NCBI RefSeq assembly: GCF_008124765.1
Contig: NZ_VNHS01000013.1
Coordinates: 1 to 64,000 of the forward strand
DNA length: 64,000 nt
Direction: 5' to 3'
Source of the DNA: Paenibacillus methanolicus
GTDB taxonomy: Bacteria > Bacillota > Bacilli > Paenibacillales > Paenibacillaceae
The notes under the pieces: model-generated
What the model was told of the DNA's origin: nothing
Seen by the model: only the letters and a program-made list of their open reading frames with translations
The model's database searches: none
Translations under genes and position numbers: made by a program
Part shown: positions 41,652-50,219 of the stretch, one piece after another
Numbering within the stretch: position 1 is the first letter of the stretch
How the letters are laid out: every line of letters begins with the position of its first letter

Positions 41652-42242
41652 CTAGCCGTTCTTGCGTCGGCGTCTTCGCCGGACGAGAAGCGCGGCGGTC
41701 GACAGAACGACGAGTCCGACGCCGAGAAGGACGAGCTCGCCGCGATAATCTCGGAAGGATAGCCGTCGCGGACGATGGTCCTTAATGAAGATCGTCTGCG
41801 GTTCGACGCCTGGTCCAAGGACGCGCAGATCGCTGGCGGCGGCCGTCAGCTCCTTGACGCTGCACTGACCGGTGTACGCATCTCCGTTGCGCTCCTGGTA
41901 AGCATAGACGAGATAGCGGGCGCCTACTTGGAAGTCGATTCCGCAGGAGGCTTCGGATCCGCGGTCGAACACGATCAGCTCGGTTTGCTCGGCGCCCTTC
42001 CACGATTCGGTCACCTTGAAGTGATTCGCCTCCCGATGTTCGATCGGACCGAGGACGCGAGCCTGCCGCTCTTGTTTCTTCACGCGCAGAACCTCGCCCG
42101 TGAACACCAGTTTGGCGTTCGCCAGCGCTTCGGCGGGATTCGGTTCCGCGCAATCGCATGCGTAAGAGACCGAGGGAGAAGGGAACGCGATGCCAGACGC
42201 GGCACATAGCGCGAGAAGGAAGAGTGCGACGATTTTCCTCAT
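41652..42242 (-). CDS. exported TIMP/NTR-like domain protein with C-terminal anchor
   Basis: A 196-residue protein with a signal peptide (residues 1-~27), a Cys-rich NTR/TIMP-like domain (YACDCAEPNPAEALANAKLVFTGEV with CxC; Cys at ASCGIDF and GQCSVKE), and a hydrophobic C-terminal helix followed by a basic tail (RRRRRRKNG). It should be surface-anchored with its domain outside. Bacterial members have no established function. A terminator-like stretch lies downstream toward the deacetylase gene. Confidence 0.75.
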   Translation of the reverse strand: MRKIVALFLLALCAASGIAFPSPSVSYACDCAEPNPAEALANAKLVFTGEVLRVKKQERQARVLGPIEHREANHFKVTESWKGAEQTELIVFDRGSEASCGIDFQVGARYLVYAYQERNGDAYTGQCSVKELTAAASDLRVLGPGVEPQTIFIKDHRPRRLSFRDYRGELVLLGVGLVVLSTAALLVRRRRRRKNG

Positions 42243-42427
42243 CTTGCAGATGTCCCTTCATCATATAGTAACTAATCCTGATTTGTAAATTAGCTCCATT
42301 TCAGACGAGACATGACAGCCGAAAGTTGCGCCGTACGGATCGAAAAACGAAAAAAAGCAACCGGCCTAAGCCGATTGCTTGTGTAGTCAGTAGTCTTATG
42401 TTCGAATATCTTCTCTGCCGCCGGCCT

Positions 42428-43816
42428 CTAGAACTTCACGCGCTCCGCCAAATACGCCTTCAACCCCGCGATCGGAAGCCGGGTCTGCTCCATCGTGTCG
42501 CGGTCGCGGATAGTGACGCAGCCGTCGGTCTCCGACTCGAAGTCGTACGTAATGCAGAACGGCGTGCCGATCTCGTCGTGACGGCGGTAGCGCTTGCCGA
42601 TGGAGCCGGCGGCGTCGTAATCGACCATGAAGTCTTCGGCGAGATCGGCGAAGATGCGCTGCGCGCCTTCGGCCAGTTTCTTGGAGAGCGGGAACACCGC
42701 CGCCTTGATCGGCGCGAGCGCCGGATGGAAGCGGAGCACGACGCGGCTGTCCTCGCCCTCAAGCTGCTGTTCTTCGTAGGCATCGACCAAGAACGCCAGC
42801 GTGACGCGGTCCGCGCCGAGCGAAGGCTCGATGCAGTACGGCACGTAACGCTCGTTCGACTCCTGATCGATGTAATGGAAGTCTTCGCCGGAGTGAGCCA
42901 TATGCTGCTTCAGGTCGTAATCGGTCCGGTCGGCGATGCCCCATAGTTCGCCCCAGCCGAACGGGAAGCGGTATTCGATGTCGGTCGTCGCGTTGCTGTA
43001 ATGGGACAGCTCGTCTTCGGCGTGGTCGCGCAGCCGGATGCTCGCTTCGTTCATGCCGAGCGAGAGCAGCCAGTCGCGGCAGAAGTTGCGCCAGTATTCG
43101 AACCACTGCAGGTCCTCGCCCGGCTTGCAGAAAAACTCCAGCTCCATTTGCTCGAATTCGCGCGTGCGGAACGTGAAGTTGCCCGGCGTAATTTCGTTGC
43201 GGAAGCTCTTGCCGATCTGGCCGATGCCCAGCGGCATCTTCTTGCGCATCGTCCGCTGCGCGTTCTTGAAGTTGACGAAGATGCCTTGCGCCGTCTCGGG
43301 ACGGAGGTAGACCGTATTGGAACTCGATTCCGTTACGCCTTGGAACGTCTTGAACATGAGGTTGAACTGGCGAATGTCCGTGTAGTCGCGGCTGCCGCAG
43401 TCCGGACAAACGATCGCGTGCTCATCGATCAGCGCCTTCATTTGGTCGAAGGACATGCCGTCGACGACGATCTCGATGTCTTTCTCGCCGAGCGCGTTCT
43501 CGATCAGTTTGTCCGCGCGGTGGCGGGCTTTGCACGATTTGCAGTCGATCATCGGGTCGTTGAAATTTCCGACGTGGCCGGAGGCGACCCACGCCTGCGG
43601 ATTCATCAGAATCGCAGCGTCCAGGCCGACATTGTACGGCGATTGCTGGATGAATTTCTTCCACCACGCGCGTTTGATATTGTTCTTCAGTTCGACGCCG
43701 AGCGGGCCGTAGTCCCACGTGTTGGCGAGTCCGCCGTAAATTTCGGATCCGGGGAACACGAAGCCGCGGTGTTTGGCCAGCGCGACGATCTGTTCCATCG
43801 TTTTGTTATTGCTCAT
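42428..43816 (-). CDS. glyQS: glycyl-tRNA synthetase (single-chain, eukaryote-like)
   Basis: A 462-residue class II synthetase that charges tRNA-Gly. It begins KHRGFVFPGSEIYGGLANTWDYGPLG, has a zinc-binding pair of CxxC (CKSCK; CPDCG), motif 2 (IGKSFRNEITP) and a motif 3 region (IEPSLGADR), then a C-terminal anticodon-binding domain. This is the homodimeric type, found in some Bacillota, not the alpha2-beta2 GlyQ/GlyS type. It is controlled by the glycine T-box at 43857-44106. Two tRNA-Gly(GCC) genes are also in the window. Confidence 0.96.
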   Translation of the reverse strand: MSNNKTMEQIVALAKHRGFVFPGSEIYGGLANTWDYGPLGVELKNNIKRAWWKKFIQQSPYNVGLDAAILMNPQAWVASGHVGNFNDPMIDCKSCKARHRADKLIENALGEKDIEIVVDGMSFDQMKALIDEHAIVCPDCGSRDYTDIRQFNLMFKTFQGVTESSSNTVYLRPETAQGIFVNFKNAQRTMRKKMPLGIGQIGKSFRNEITPGNFTFRTREFEQMELEFFCKPGEDLQWFEYWRNFCRDWLLSLGMNEASIRLRDHAEDELSHYSNATTDIEYRFPFGWGELWGIADRTDYDLKQHMAHSGEDFHYIDQESNERYVPYCIEPSLGADRVTLAFLVDAYEEQQLEGEDSRVVLRFHPALAPIKAAVFPLSKKLAEGAQRIFADLAEDFMVDYDAAGSIGKRYRRHDEIGTPFCITYDFESETDGCVTIRDRDTMEQTRLPIAGLKAYLAERVKF

Positions 43817-43856
43817 TGTTGTGCACGCTCCTCAAGTATTAGTTCCAGCCGCAATA

Positions 43857-44106
43857 TCAAAAAAGCCCCCGCCTCTAGGACATCGCGGGGTGCGATGCCT
43901 AGGGACGAGAGCGTATGTGCACCCGCGGTTCCACCCTAGTTGACGTTTCGCGACAAGACGAGAACGCCCTCTTTTCACAATGCCGCTCCGGACTGCCTTT
44001 TCCCTGACGAGTTGCCGGGCTTGCACGGTCCCCGGCTCGCTGTCTTAGGAGCGACTTGGCGTCGCATCAGGTACTATTGGTCCATCAACGCGGTTATGGC
44101 TGATTG
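43857..44106 (-). promoter_or_regulatory. glycine T-box riboswitch leader
   Basis: On the minus strand the leader holds the T-box sequence AGGGTGGAACCGCGG (reverse complement at 43923-43937) and ends in a GC-rich terminator CCCCGC...GCGGGG-CTTTTTT (43857-43890). Upstream is a long stem I region containing GGC/GCC-rich stems that could present a glycine specifier codon. Uncharged tRNA-Gly is expected to stabilise the antiterminator and switch on glyQS. Confidence 0.93.
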
Positions 44107-44112
44107 GTGAAC

Positions 44113-44141
44113 ATCTTACCTCGGAAGCCGGCAAAAATCAA
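44113..44141 (-). promoter_or_regulatory. promoter of T-box/glyQS
   Basis: Minus-strand TTGATT (44136-44141), 17-bp spacer, TAAGAT (44113-44118), ending immediately upstream of the T-box leader and next to the 3' end of hflX. Confidence 0.65.
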
Positions 44142-44148
44142 TAACGCG

Positions 44149-45426
44149 TTATTCGGCTTCGATTGGCTCGACGAATAGTTCCTTATACTTCTCGTAATCC
44201 GCGGTTTTGCACTCCATCTTCAATCGGGTGCCGTTCGGCTCGTAAGACGTCTCCAGTACGTGCGCGTTGGCATTAAAGTAGGCGACCAGACGGCCCTCGG
44301 CGAACGGAATGATGACCTCGCGCTCGACGTAGTTCTGGAAGACCTTCTCTTTGACGAGCTCGACGAGCTCTTCCAGTCCGGCCCTCTCTTTCACCGATAG
44401 ATAGACCTGATCGCCGCTCGTCTTCGGGTACGTCTCGCCGGTCAGGTCGGTCTTATTGTACGCGTAAATCATCGGAATGTGATCCGCGCCCAAGTCCTTA
44501 AGCGTCGAGTTCGTCACGTCGATCATCCGCTCGTGCTCTTCGTTGGCGTAATCGACGACCTGGACGAGCAGATCGGCCTCGGCGACCTCCTCAAGCGTGG
44601 AGCGGAACGCCTTCACGAGATGATGCGGCAGCTGGCTGACGAAGCCGACCGTATCGGTCAGCAGGAACGACTTGTTGTCCGGCAGCTCGATGCCGCGCAC
44701 CGACGTCTCCAGCGTGGCGAATAGCATGTCTTTGGCAAGAACTTGTTTGTTCGATTCCGGCATGTAACGGTCCAAAATGGCGTTCATCAGGCTGGATTTG
44801 CCGGCATTCGTGTAGCCGACGAGACAGACGACGGGCACGCCGGTCTTCTGTCGCTGCTTGCGCTGCACTTGCCGGCGGGCGACCAGCTTCTCCAGCTCCT
44901 GCTGCAGGGCGGAGATGCGGTCCTCGATGCGTCGGCGATCCAGCTCGAGCTTCGTCTCGCCGGTACCTTTGTTCTTCATGCCGGAGCCGCCGCCTTGGCG
45001 GCCGAGCGATTCGCGCAATCCGACGAGACGCGGCAGCATGTACTGCAGCTTGGCAACCTCGACCTGAAGCTGCGCTTCGCGCGTCTGGGCGCGTTCGGAG
45101 AAGATCTCCAAGATGAGGATCGTGCGGTCGATGACCTTCTTCTGCAGCGAGCTCTCCAGATTGCGAATTTGGGAAGGGGACAGCTCGTCGTTGAAAATGA
45201 CGGTCGAGGCGTCCAGCCCCTCCGCGAGCGCCGACAGCTCGCCGATTTTGCCGGTGCCCAAGTAGTGGGAGCCGTTGAGTTTGGCCAAGTTCTGGGTCAG
45301 CTCGCCGACGACCTCGATGCTGCATGCTTCCGCCAGGTTGCGCAGCTCCTCCATCGAATAGGCAAAGTCGGGGCGGTCCTGCAAATTAACGCCGACGATA
45401 ACGGCTCTGTTGTTCGGTTGTTCCAT
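44149..45426 (-). CDS. hflX: GTPase HflX (ribosome-splitting factor)
   Basis: A 425-residue GTPase. The N-terminal HflX domain (VIVGVNLQDRP, then GELTQNLAKLNGSHYLGTGKIGEL) precedes the G domain with G1 GYTNAGKSS, G3 DTVGF and G4 NKTD, then a C-terminal domain. HflX splits stalled or hibernating 70S ribosomes; HflXr homologues give lincosamide and macrolide resistance in Listeria. Start ATG 45426 follows AGGAGG. It has a 437-nt leader with a promoter, a short leader peptide and a terminator (see 45478-45899), and is divergent from the ANT(6)-type gene. Confidence 0.94.
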   Translation of the reverse strand: MEQPNNRAVIVGVNLQDRPDFAYSMEELRNLAEACSIEVVGELTQNLAKLNGSHYLGTGKIGELSALAEGLDASTVIFNDELSPSQIRNLESSLQKKVIDRTILILEIFSERAQTREAQLQVEVAKLQYMLPRLVGLRESLGRQGGGSGMKNKGTGETKLELDRRRIEDRISALQQELEKLVARRQVQRKQRQKTGVPVVCLVGYTNAGKSSLMNAILDRYMPESNKQVLAKDMLFATLETSVRGIELPDNKSFLLTDTVGFVSQLPHHLVKAFRSTLEEVAEADLLVQVVDYANEEHERMIDVTNSTLKDLGADHIPMIYAYNKTDLTGETYPKTSGDQVYLSVKERAGLEELVELVKEKVFQNYVEREVIIPFAEGRLVAYFNANAHVLETSYEPNGTRLKMECKTADYEKYKELFVEPIEAE

Positions 45427-45477
45427 ATATGAATTCCTCCTAGGGATTGATTTGGATTGAGGGGAAGCGCGCGGACG

Positions 45478-45512
45478 CAAAAAAAACGCACGGGCGCTCT
45501 GGCCTGTGCGTT
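45478..45512 (-). terminator. attenuator terminator in hflX leader
   Basis: Minus-strand stem AACGCAC-GG / CC-GTGCGTT followed by a run of T, 52 bp before the hflX start. It sits between the hflX promoter and its coding sequence, so it can control read-through. Confidence 0.8.
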
Positions 45513-45798
45513 CGAAGAGTCGAATGGAGGAAACAAGGAAGTATCCGGTACGATCGACGGCGTGGAAAGTGCCGTCGCCGTTAGCCGGGTACAAACGGTC
45601 GTTTCGGAAAGCTAGTGGCAAACAAACCCGCCGATTAGCGAGCGTGATCCAAGCGCATTCCGAATATTTTATTCCCTAAAGGCATGGACGAGACCTGCAA
45701 TCTCGGCGATCTCGTGGTACGATTATCCATGGGTTACCCTTAAAGGACAGACCTATCCTGAGTCCTCTGCACGCAGGCAGAGCCTTGGCGCTATTCAA

Positions 45799-45837
45799 TT
45801 AGCCGCGCAAAGTACGAACTCGGATAAAATCTATCAC
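45799..45837 (-). CDS. 12-residue hflX leader peptide (contains Arg-Val-Arg)
   Basis: GTG 45837 opens a 12-codon frame encoding MIDFIRVRTLRG, closed by TAA at 45801-45799. GGAGGG lies six bases upstream (45844-45849), and the -10 box is about 33 bp upstream. The RVR segment is an Arg-X-Arg (+X+) motif, the class of nascent-chain motif that stalls macrolide-bound ribosomes, as in ErmDL (RLR). It therefore fits a sensor for antibiotic-induced attenuation of hflX. Expression is inferred, not shown. Confidence 0.65.
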   Translation of the reverse strand: MIDFIRVRTLRG

Positions 45838-45869
45838 ACGTAACCCTCCGTTCAATCTGAAGTACACAC

Positions 45870-45899
45870 ATTCTAACATAGCCGGCCGCGTGTTTGCAA
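45870..45899 (-). promoter_or_regulatory. promoter of hflX leader transcript
   Basis: Minus-strand TTGCAA (45894-45899), 18-bp spacer and TAGAAT (45870-45875). The predicted mRNA start, near 45863, is 14 bases before GGAGGG of the leader peptide. A weaker plus-strand promoter for the adenylyltransferase (TTCAAT 45851-45856, 17 bp, TAACAT 45874-45879) overlaps it. Confidence 0.65.
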
Positions 45900-45924
45900 A
45901 CATATGGAAAAGGGGCGGGAATTC

Positions 45925-46818
45925 ATGCGAAACGAAGCGCAGATGATGGAGTTGATTTTGTCGACGGCCCGAGAGGACGAGCGCATCCGGGCGGTCATCC
46001 TGAACGGCTCGCGGGCGAACCCGGAGGCGAGGCGGGATCTGTTCCAAGATTACGATATCGTGTATATCGTCGCATCGGTGGAGGCGATCATTAGCGACCG
46101 CGCTTGGTTCGACCGCTTCGGCGAGCGAATGATCGCGCAGTCTTCGGACGAGCAGTTGGACAGCGAACGCCGGCCGGGCGACGGCTATATTTGCATGATG
46201 CAATTCATGGACGGCAACCGGCTCGATCTCCGTTTGTTCCAGGCGGACCGGCTGGCGGAGCTTGCGTCCGACAGTCTCAGCGTGCTTCTGCTCGATAAGG
46301 ACGGGCTCATCGGGGAGATGGAGCCGCCGAGTCTTCGCGACTATGCCGCGAAGCGGCCGACCTCGCGGGAATTCGCGGCGTGCGCCAACGAGTTCTGGTG
46401 GGTAAGTACTTATGTAGCCAAAGGATTGTGGCGGGACGAGCTGACGTACGCGAAGTCGATGATGGACGGGCCGGTCAGGGAGATGCTCATCCGGATGCTT
46501 GCGTGGCAAATCGGCGAGCGCTCCGGCTATACGGCCGACACGGGCAAGCTCGGCAAATATTTGAAGTCGTATATGGCGCCTGCCGAATGGAAGTTGTTCG
46601 TCCGAACTTACCCGGACGCCGATCCCGAGCGGATGTGGGACGCGCTGCTGCGGATGGGCGAGCTGTTCCGGCATGCGGGACGGGAGGTGGCGGCCGCTTG
46701 CGGCCATGCTTACCCGGAGGAAGACGATCGGCGGGTCACGGCGCACTTGGCCCACGTCAGAAGGCTGGCGCCCGATGCTTCGGATTATATGAACCGCGAT
46801 GGACATGGACGAATATGA
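45925..46818 (+). CDS. ANT(6)/AadK-type aminoglycoside 6-adenylyltransferase
   Basis: A 297-residue nucleotidyltransferase. NGSRANPEARRDLFQDYDIVYIV (Asn27-Arg30 and Asp42/Asp44) carries the NTase active-site Asp pair with the flanking Arg/Pro residues seen in AadK and ANT(6) enzymes, which adenylylate streptomycin at position 6. The C-terminal helical region (FWWVSTYVAKGLWRDEL; RMLAWQIGERSGY; GKLGKYLKSYM) also fits this family. Start ATG 45925 has AAAGGGGCGGG upstream; an in-frame ATG at 45904 is less likely. It is divergent from hflX, forming a small resistance pair. Intrinsic streptomycin resistance is inferred. Confidence 0.9.
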   Translation: MRNEAQMMELILSTAREDERIRAVILNGSRANPEARRDLFQDYDIVYIVASVEAIISDRAWFDRFGERMIAQSSDEQLDSERRPGDGYICMMQFMDGNRLDLRLFQADRLAELASDSLSVLLLDKDGLIGEMEPPSLRDYAAKRPTSREFAACANEFWWVSTYVAKGLWRDELTYAKSMMDGPVREMLIRMLAWQIGERSGYTADTGKLGKYLKSYMAPAEWKLFVRTYPDADPERMWDALLRMGELFRHAGREVAAACGHAYPEEDDRRVTAHLAHVRRLAPDASDYMNRDGHGRI

Positions 46819-46958
46819 TTTTACACGGCGAGGTATGCGGAAAATAGGAGGATATTGTCAAGCGGGCTCGAACTGATTGTAGACAAAGATCCAGATGATA
46901 AGCGCGAACTTATACTTTCCTACTATGTTACAAAATGCCTAGCCGGGAGGTTGAACCG

Positions 46959-48221
46959 ATGTTCGTTCAGATTTTGCTGCTGGATGTGTTGTTCGTCCTC
47001 GTCCCTACGTTTATTTACGGCATTTTTTACGACCGGATGCGGCAGACGCCGCTTTGGTACGGGTTCTTGCTGGGCCTATCCGCGATGGTATGCCTCGCGA
47101 CGAGCGTGCATGAAGCCAATCTGTACTTTGACTTGCGTTACATCCCGCTCGTGATCGCCTTTCTCTATTGCGGCCGCAAGGCCGGACTGCTGGTCTTGGT
47201 CTGCATCTTGGCGATTCGAACGTATGTCGGCGCCGATGAGATGGTGGTCGGCCACATCAGCATTTTGCTCGCGGCGATCGTCCCGTGGCTGGCGGGCTCT
47301 GGCATTGGCGCGCTTCCTTATCGCGGACGGATCGCGAAGGCGCTCATGATCGGCTGCTGGCCGCTCGTCACGTCGGTGGCGGTGATCGGCGTCTATTCCG
47401 CGCTGTTCGGATCGGAACGGATCGGTTGGCCGGATTTGCTGCAGATGCTGTTTTTCGGCGCGGCCTATATCGTTGGCCTTGGTCTATCGATTATGCTGAA
47501 TGAAGCGATTCTGGAGCGCGAGATGATGAAGATCGAACTGCAGCGCGGCGAGAAGCTGCAGGTCGTCGGGGAGCTGGCGGCATCGATCGCGCACGAAATC
47601 CGCAATCCGCTGACGGTCGTCAAAGGGTTTCTGCAATTAAGCTTGGAACGCAAGGAAGCAGGCATTTCGCATATTCCGATCATGCTGGAGGAGCTTGGCC
47701 GCGCGGAGATGATCATCAACGATTATTTGAGCGTGTCGCGTCCGCAATTCGAGAAGATCGAAGCATTCGATTTGGGCCTGCTGATCTCGAATATACTCGT
47801 TCTGTTGGATCCGCTTGCGAATAAAGAAGGCATTCTCGTGGAGATGCAGCTGGAGGAAGGCCTCTCGCTGCGCACCGACAAGGCGCGTCTGCAGCAGGCG
47901 CTGCTGAATTTGATCAAGAACGCCATCGAGGCGACGAAAGCCGGCGGCATCGTGAAGGTCGCGTTGAACGCGGGGCCGGGCGAAGCGCACGTGACGATCG
48001 CCGATACGGGGAGAGGCATGACCGAGCAGGAGTTGAATCGCTTGGGCACGCTGTTCTATTCGACGAAGGAGAAGGGAACGGGCCTCGGCACGAGCGTCTC
48101 GATCCGGATTATCGAAGCGATGCAGGGGACCATTTCGTTCAAAAGCAAGCCGGGCGTCGGCACCCGAATTTCGATCGTCCTCCCGCTCGCGGAGCGGCAT
48201 TTTCGCGACCGCTTGGGCTGA
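46959..48221 (+). CDS. sporulation-type sensor histidine kinase (KinB-like)
   Basis: A 420-residue membrane kinase. About five to six hydrophobic segments occupy residues 1-~190 (LLLDVLFVLVPTFIYGIFY; YIPLVIAFLYCGRKAGLLVLVCILAI; PLVTSVAVIGVYSALFG), as in the 5TM/LytS-like sensor of KinB. The kinase core has ASIAHEIRNPLTVV, NLIKNAIEATK, DTGRGM and GTGLGTSVS. Start ATG 46959 with GGGAGG eight bases upstream. It likely feeds the Spo0F/Spo0A phosphorelay, by family analogy. The adjacent gene encodes glutamate racemase. Confidence 0.88.
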   Translation: MFVQILLLDVLFVLVPTFIYGIFYDRMRQTPLWYGFLLGLSAMVCLATSVHEANLYFDLRYIPLVIAFLYCGRKAGLLVLVCILAIRTYVGADEMVVGHISILLAAIVPWLAGSGIGALPYRGRIAKALMIGCWPLVTSVAVIGVYSALFGSERIGWPDLLQMLFFGAAYIVGLGLSIMLNEAILEREMMKIELQRGEKLQVVGELAASIAHEIRNPLTVVKGFLQLSLERKEAGISHIPIMLEELGRAEMIINDYLSVSRPQFEKIEAFDLGLLISNILVLLDPLANKEGILVEMQLEEGLSLRTDKARLQQALLNLIKNAIEATKAGGIVKVALNAGPGEAHVTIADTGRGMTEQELNRLGTLFYSTKEKGTGLGTSVSIRIIEAMQGTISFKSKPGVGTRISIVLPLAERHFRDRLG

Positions 48222-48304
48222 TCGCTCTCGCAGCAGGCTGGACACGCGGGCCCGCTTGGAGGGATAATGGGATACCACCATTTCAAAAAAAGAGGTCAAT
48301 TGGC

Positions 48305-49111
48305 ATGATAACGACATCCAATAAGGCAAGCGCCAAGAACATCGTATTTTTTGACTCGGGGCTAGGCGGGTTGAGCGTGCTGTCCGAGGCGCTCGACCGC
48401 CTGCCGGGCGAGAATTATATTTATTTCGCGGATAATCTGTACGTCCCCTACGGCATGAAGCCGCAGGAAGACGTGCGCCGTTTCATACTCGGGGCGTTCG
48501 AACGCATTATGGAGAACGAGGTCAAAGCGATCGTCGTCGCGTGCAATACGGCCACGAGCCTCGTCGTTCGCCAGCTGCGGAGCGACTATGGCATTCCCGT
48601 CATCGGCATGGAGCCGGCCGTCAAGCCGGCCGTCGAGCATAACCGGGCCAGCGGCAAGCGGGTACTCGTGCTCGCGACGCCGATCACGCTGAATCAGACC
48701 AAATACGCCGAGCTAATCTCGCGGCTGGACGGCGATCATATCGTCGATTCGCTCCCGCTGCCGGAGCTGGTCACGTATTGCGAAGAGCTCAATTTCGACC
48801 GGGGTACGATCGGGGCTTACTTTCGGGATAAGCTCGCGCCATATGATCTGAATAATTACGGCACGATCGTGCTCGGCTGCACGCACTATCCATTCTATCG
48901 CGAATTGTTGAAGGAGCTGCTGCCGCCCCATATCGAGCTCGTCGACGGCAGCCGAGGGACGGTGTCCCGATTGTCGGATGTGCTGGAGACCCACGGCTTG
49001 ATGAACTCGCAGACGCGCGGCCGATTGACCTTCAGCTGTTCCGGGGAGACGGCATACATCCAGAAGCTGGAGCGGGCGCTGGCGCTGTATCGGACGGAGC
49101 TGTCGGTCTAG
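48305..49111 (+). CDS. murI: glutamate racemase
   Basis: A 268-residue cofactor-independent racemase that makes D-glutamate for peptidoglycan. FFDSGLGGLSVLSEA carries the Asp17-Ser18 substrate-binding pair, VVACNTATS has Cys80 and LGCTHYP the second catalytic Cys; PYG...ED and the GMEPAVKPA stretch complete the family pattern. An AAGAGG site precedes ATG. Close to the KinB-like gene on the same strand but probably with its own transcription. Confidence 0.95.
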   Translation: MITTSNKASAKNIVFFDSGLGGLSVLSEALDRLPGENYIYFADNLYVPYGMKPQEDVRRFILGAFERIMENEVKAIVVACNTATSLVVRQLRSDYGIPVIGMEPAVKPAVEHNRASGKRVLVLATPITLNQTKYAELISRLDGDHIVDSLPLPELVTYCEELNFDRGTIGAYFRDKLAPYDLNNYGTIVLGCTHYPFYRELLKELLPPHIELVDGSRGTVSRLSDVLETHGLMNSQTRGRLTFSCSGETAYIQKLERALALYRTELSV

Positions 49112-49249
49112 CGGAGGCCAGAGTGCCACAGGAGAAAACGGTATGGAACACGAAAGCTCGCCAAGGCATGCGCCTTGACGGGCTTTTTGTGGATTGACTG
49201 CCGCGGATACGAGTCGCGAGTCGCGTTCGACCACCGAGCAACAGCTGCC

Positions 49250-50218
49250 TTAATCCGTCGCGCCTCCGTATCCGTAAGGCCGGTCGCCTACGATCGAGAT
49301 ACGCTCCGCCACCCGGCGCTCCGGATAATAATCGTTCACCGCGTAGTGCTGGAGGGCGCGATTGTCCCAGAAGGCGACCGTATCCGGCTCCCAGCGGAAG
49401 CGGACGTGATACTCGGGGATCGCGATTTGACGGAACAAATATTGGAGCACTTTCTCGCTCTCGTGGTCCTCCAAGCCGACGATCCGGGTCGTGAAGGAGG
49501 AATTGACGAACAGCGTTTTACGTCCCGTCTCCGGATGGACGCGCACGATCGGATGCTCGGCGGCGGGGAACTCGGCTTGTTTGGCGGCTAATTGGTCCGG
49601 AGGCAGCGCCCGTCCGAACACGTGGGTGAAATCGTGAATCGCTGTCAACCCGTCAATGCGCGCCCGAATCTCTTCCGGCAAATTATCGTAGGCGGCAGCG
49701 GCATCCGACCAGATCGTGTCGCCGCCGCCGGATGCCGGCGTCTCGATGAGCCGCAGCACGGCGCCGAGGGCGGGAGTAAGCCGCCAGGTCACGTCCGCGT
49801 GCCAATTGTTCTCGCGTCCCGCCGTCTTGTCGTCCTTGGCGAAACGAACGACGTCCGCCGAATCTCCCTGCGGCAAGAAGGGATGGTTCTCGAGCTCCCC
49901 CCAATTGCGGGCGAACGCCGCCTGCTGCTCGGACGTGATCCGTTGGTTGCGGAAGAACAGCACCTTCCACTCCAGCAGGGCGCGGTTCAGCTCTTGCTTC
50001 AATTCCTCCGTGAGCGGAAGGCGCAGATCGACGCCTTCGATCTCGGCTCCGAGCGTCCGAGCTAGCGGCTTCACGCGGAATAGCGCGTAGGGGGCGGATA
50101 TGGCGTCGCCTTGCAGTCGCCGCAGAAGGCGAGGGCCGTTCGCTGATTCCCGGCTAATGGCGAGCGGCCGATCCGCGGCGGGATGGAATGCGGCGAGATT
50201 CGCTTCCGATAGGGCCAT
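49250..50218 (-). CDS. TauD/TfdA family 2-oxoglutarate/Fe(II) dioxygenase
   Basis: A 322-residue enzyme with the double-stranded beta-helix motifs of TauD: NNWHADVTW (His-x-Asp), the distal His in DNRALQHYAVNDY and the 2-oxoglutarate-binding Arg in RRVAERISI. Characterised relatives cleave taurine, alkylsulfonates or aryl-substituted compounds to release sulfite. AGGAGG precedes ATG 50218, two bases past the stop of the hydrolase gene, so the two are coupled. The divergent ABC importer points to organosulfur use. The exact substrate is unknown. Confidence 0.9.
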   Translation of the reverse strand: MALSEANLAAFHPAADRPLAISRESANGPRLLRRLQGDAISAPYALFRVKPLARTLGAEIEGVDLRLPLTEELKQELNRALLEWKVLFFRNQRITSEQQAAFARNWGELENHPFLPQGDSADVVRFAKDDKTAGRENNWHADVTWRLTPALGAVLRLIETPASGGGDTIWSDAAAAYDNLPEEIRARIDGLTAIHDFTHVFGRALPPDQLAAKQAEFPAAEHPIVRVHPETGRKTLFVNSSFTTRIVGLEDHESEKVLQYLFRQIAIPEYHVRFRWEPDTVAFWDNRALQHYAVNDYYPERRVAERISIVGDRPYGYGGATD

Positions 50219-50219
50219 G

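Noticed and set aside
45514..45798. 6S RNA, SRP RNA or another known ncRNA in the hflX leader
   Set aside because: The stretch is clearly structured (CATGGA/TCCATG, CGAGA/TCTCG pairs) but does not show landmarks of 6S, RNase P, SRP or tmRNA that I know; treated as part of the leader.
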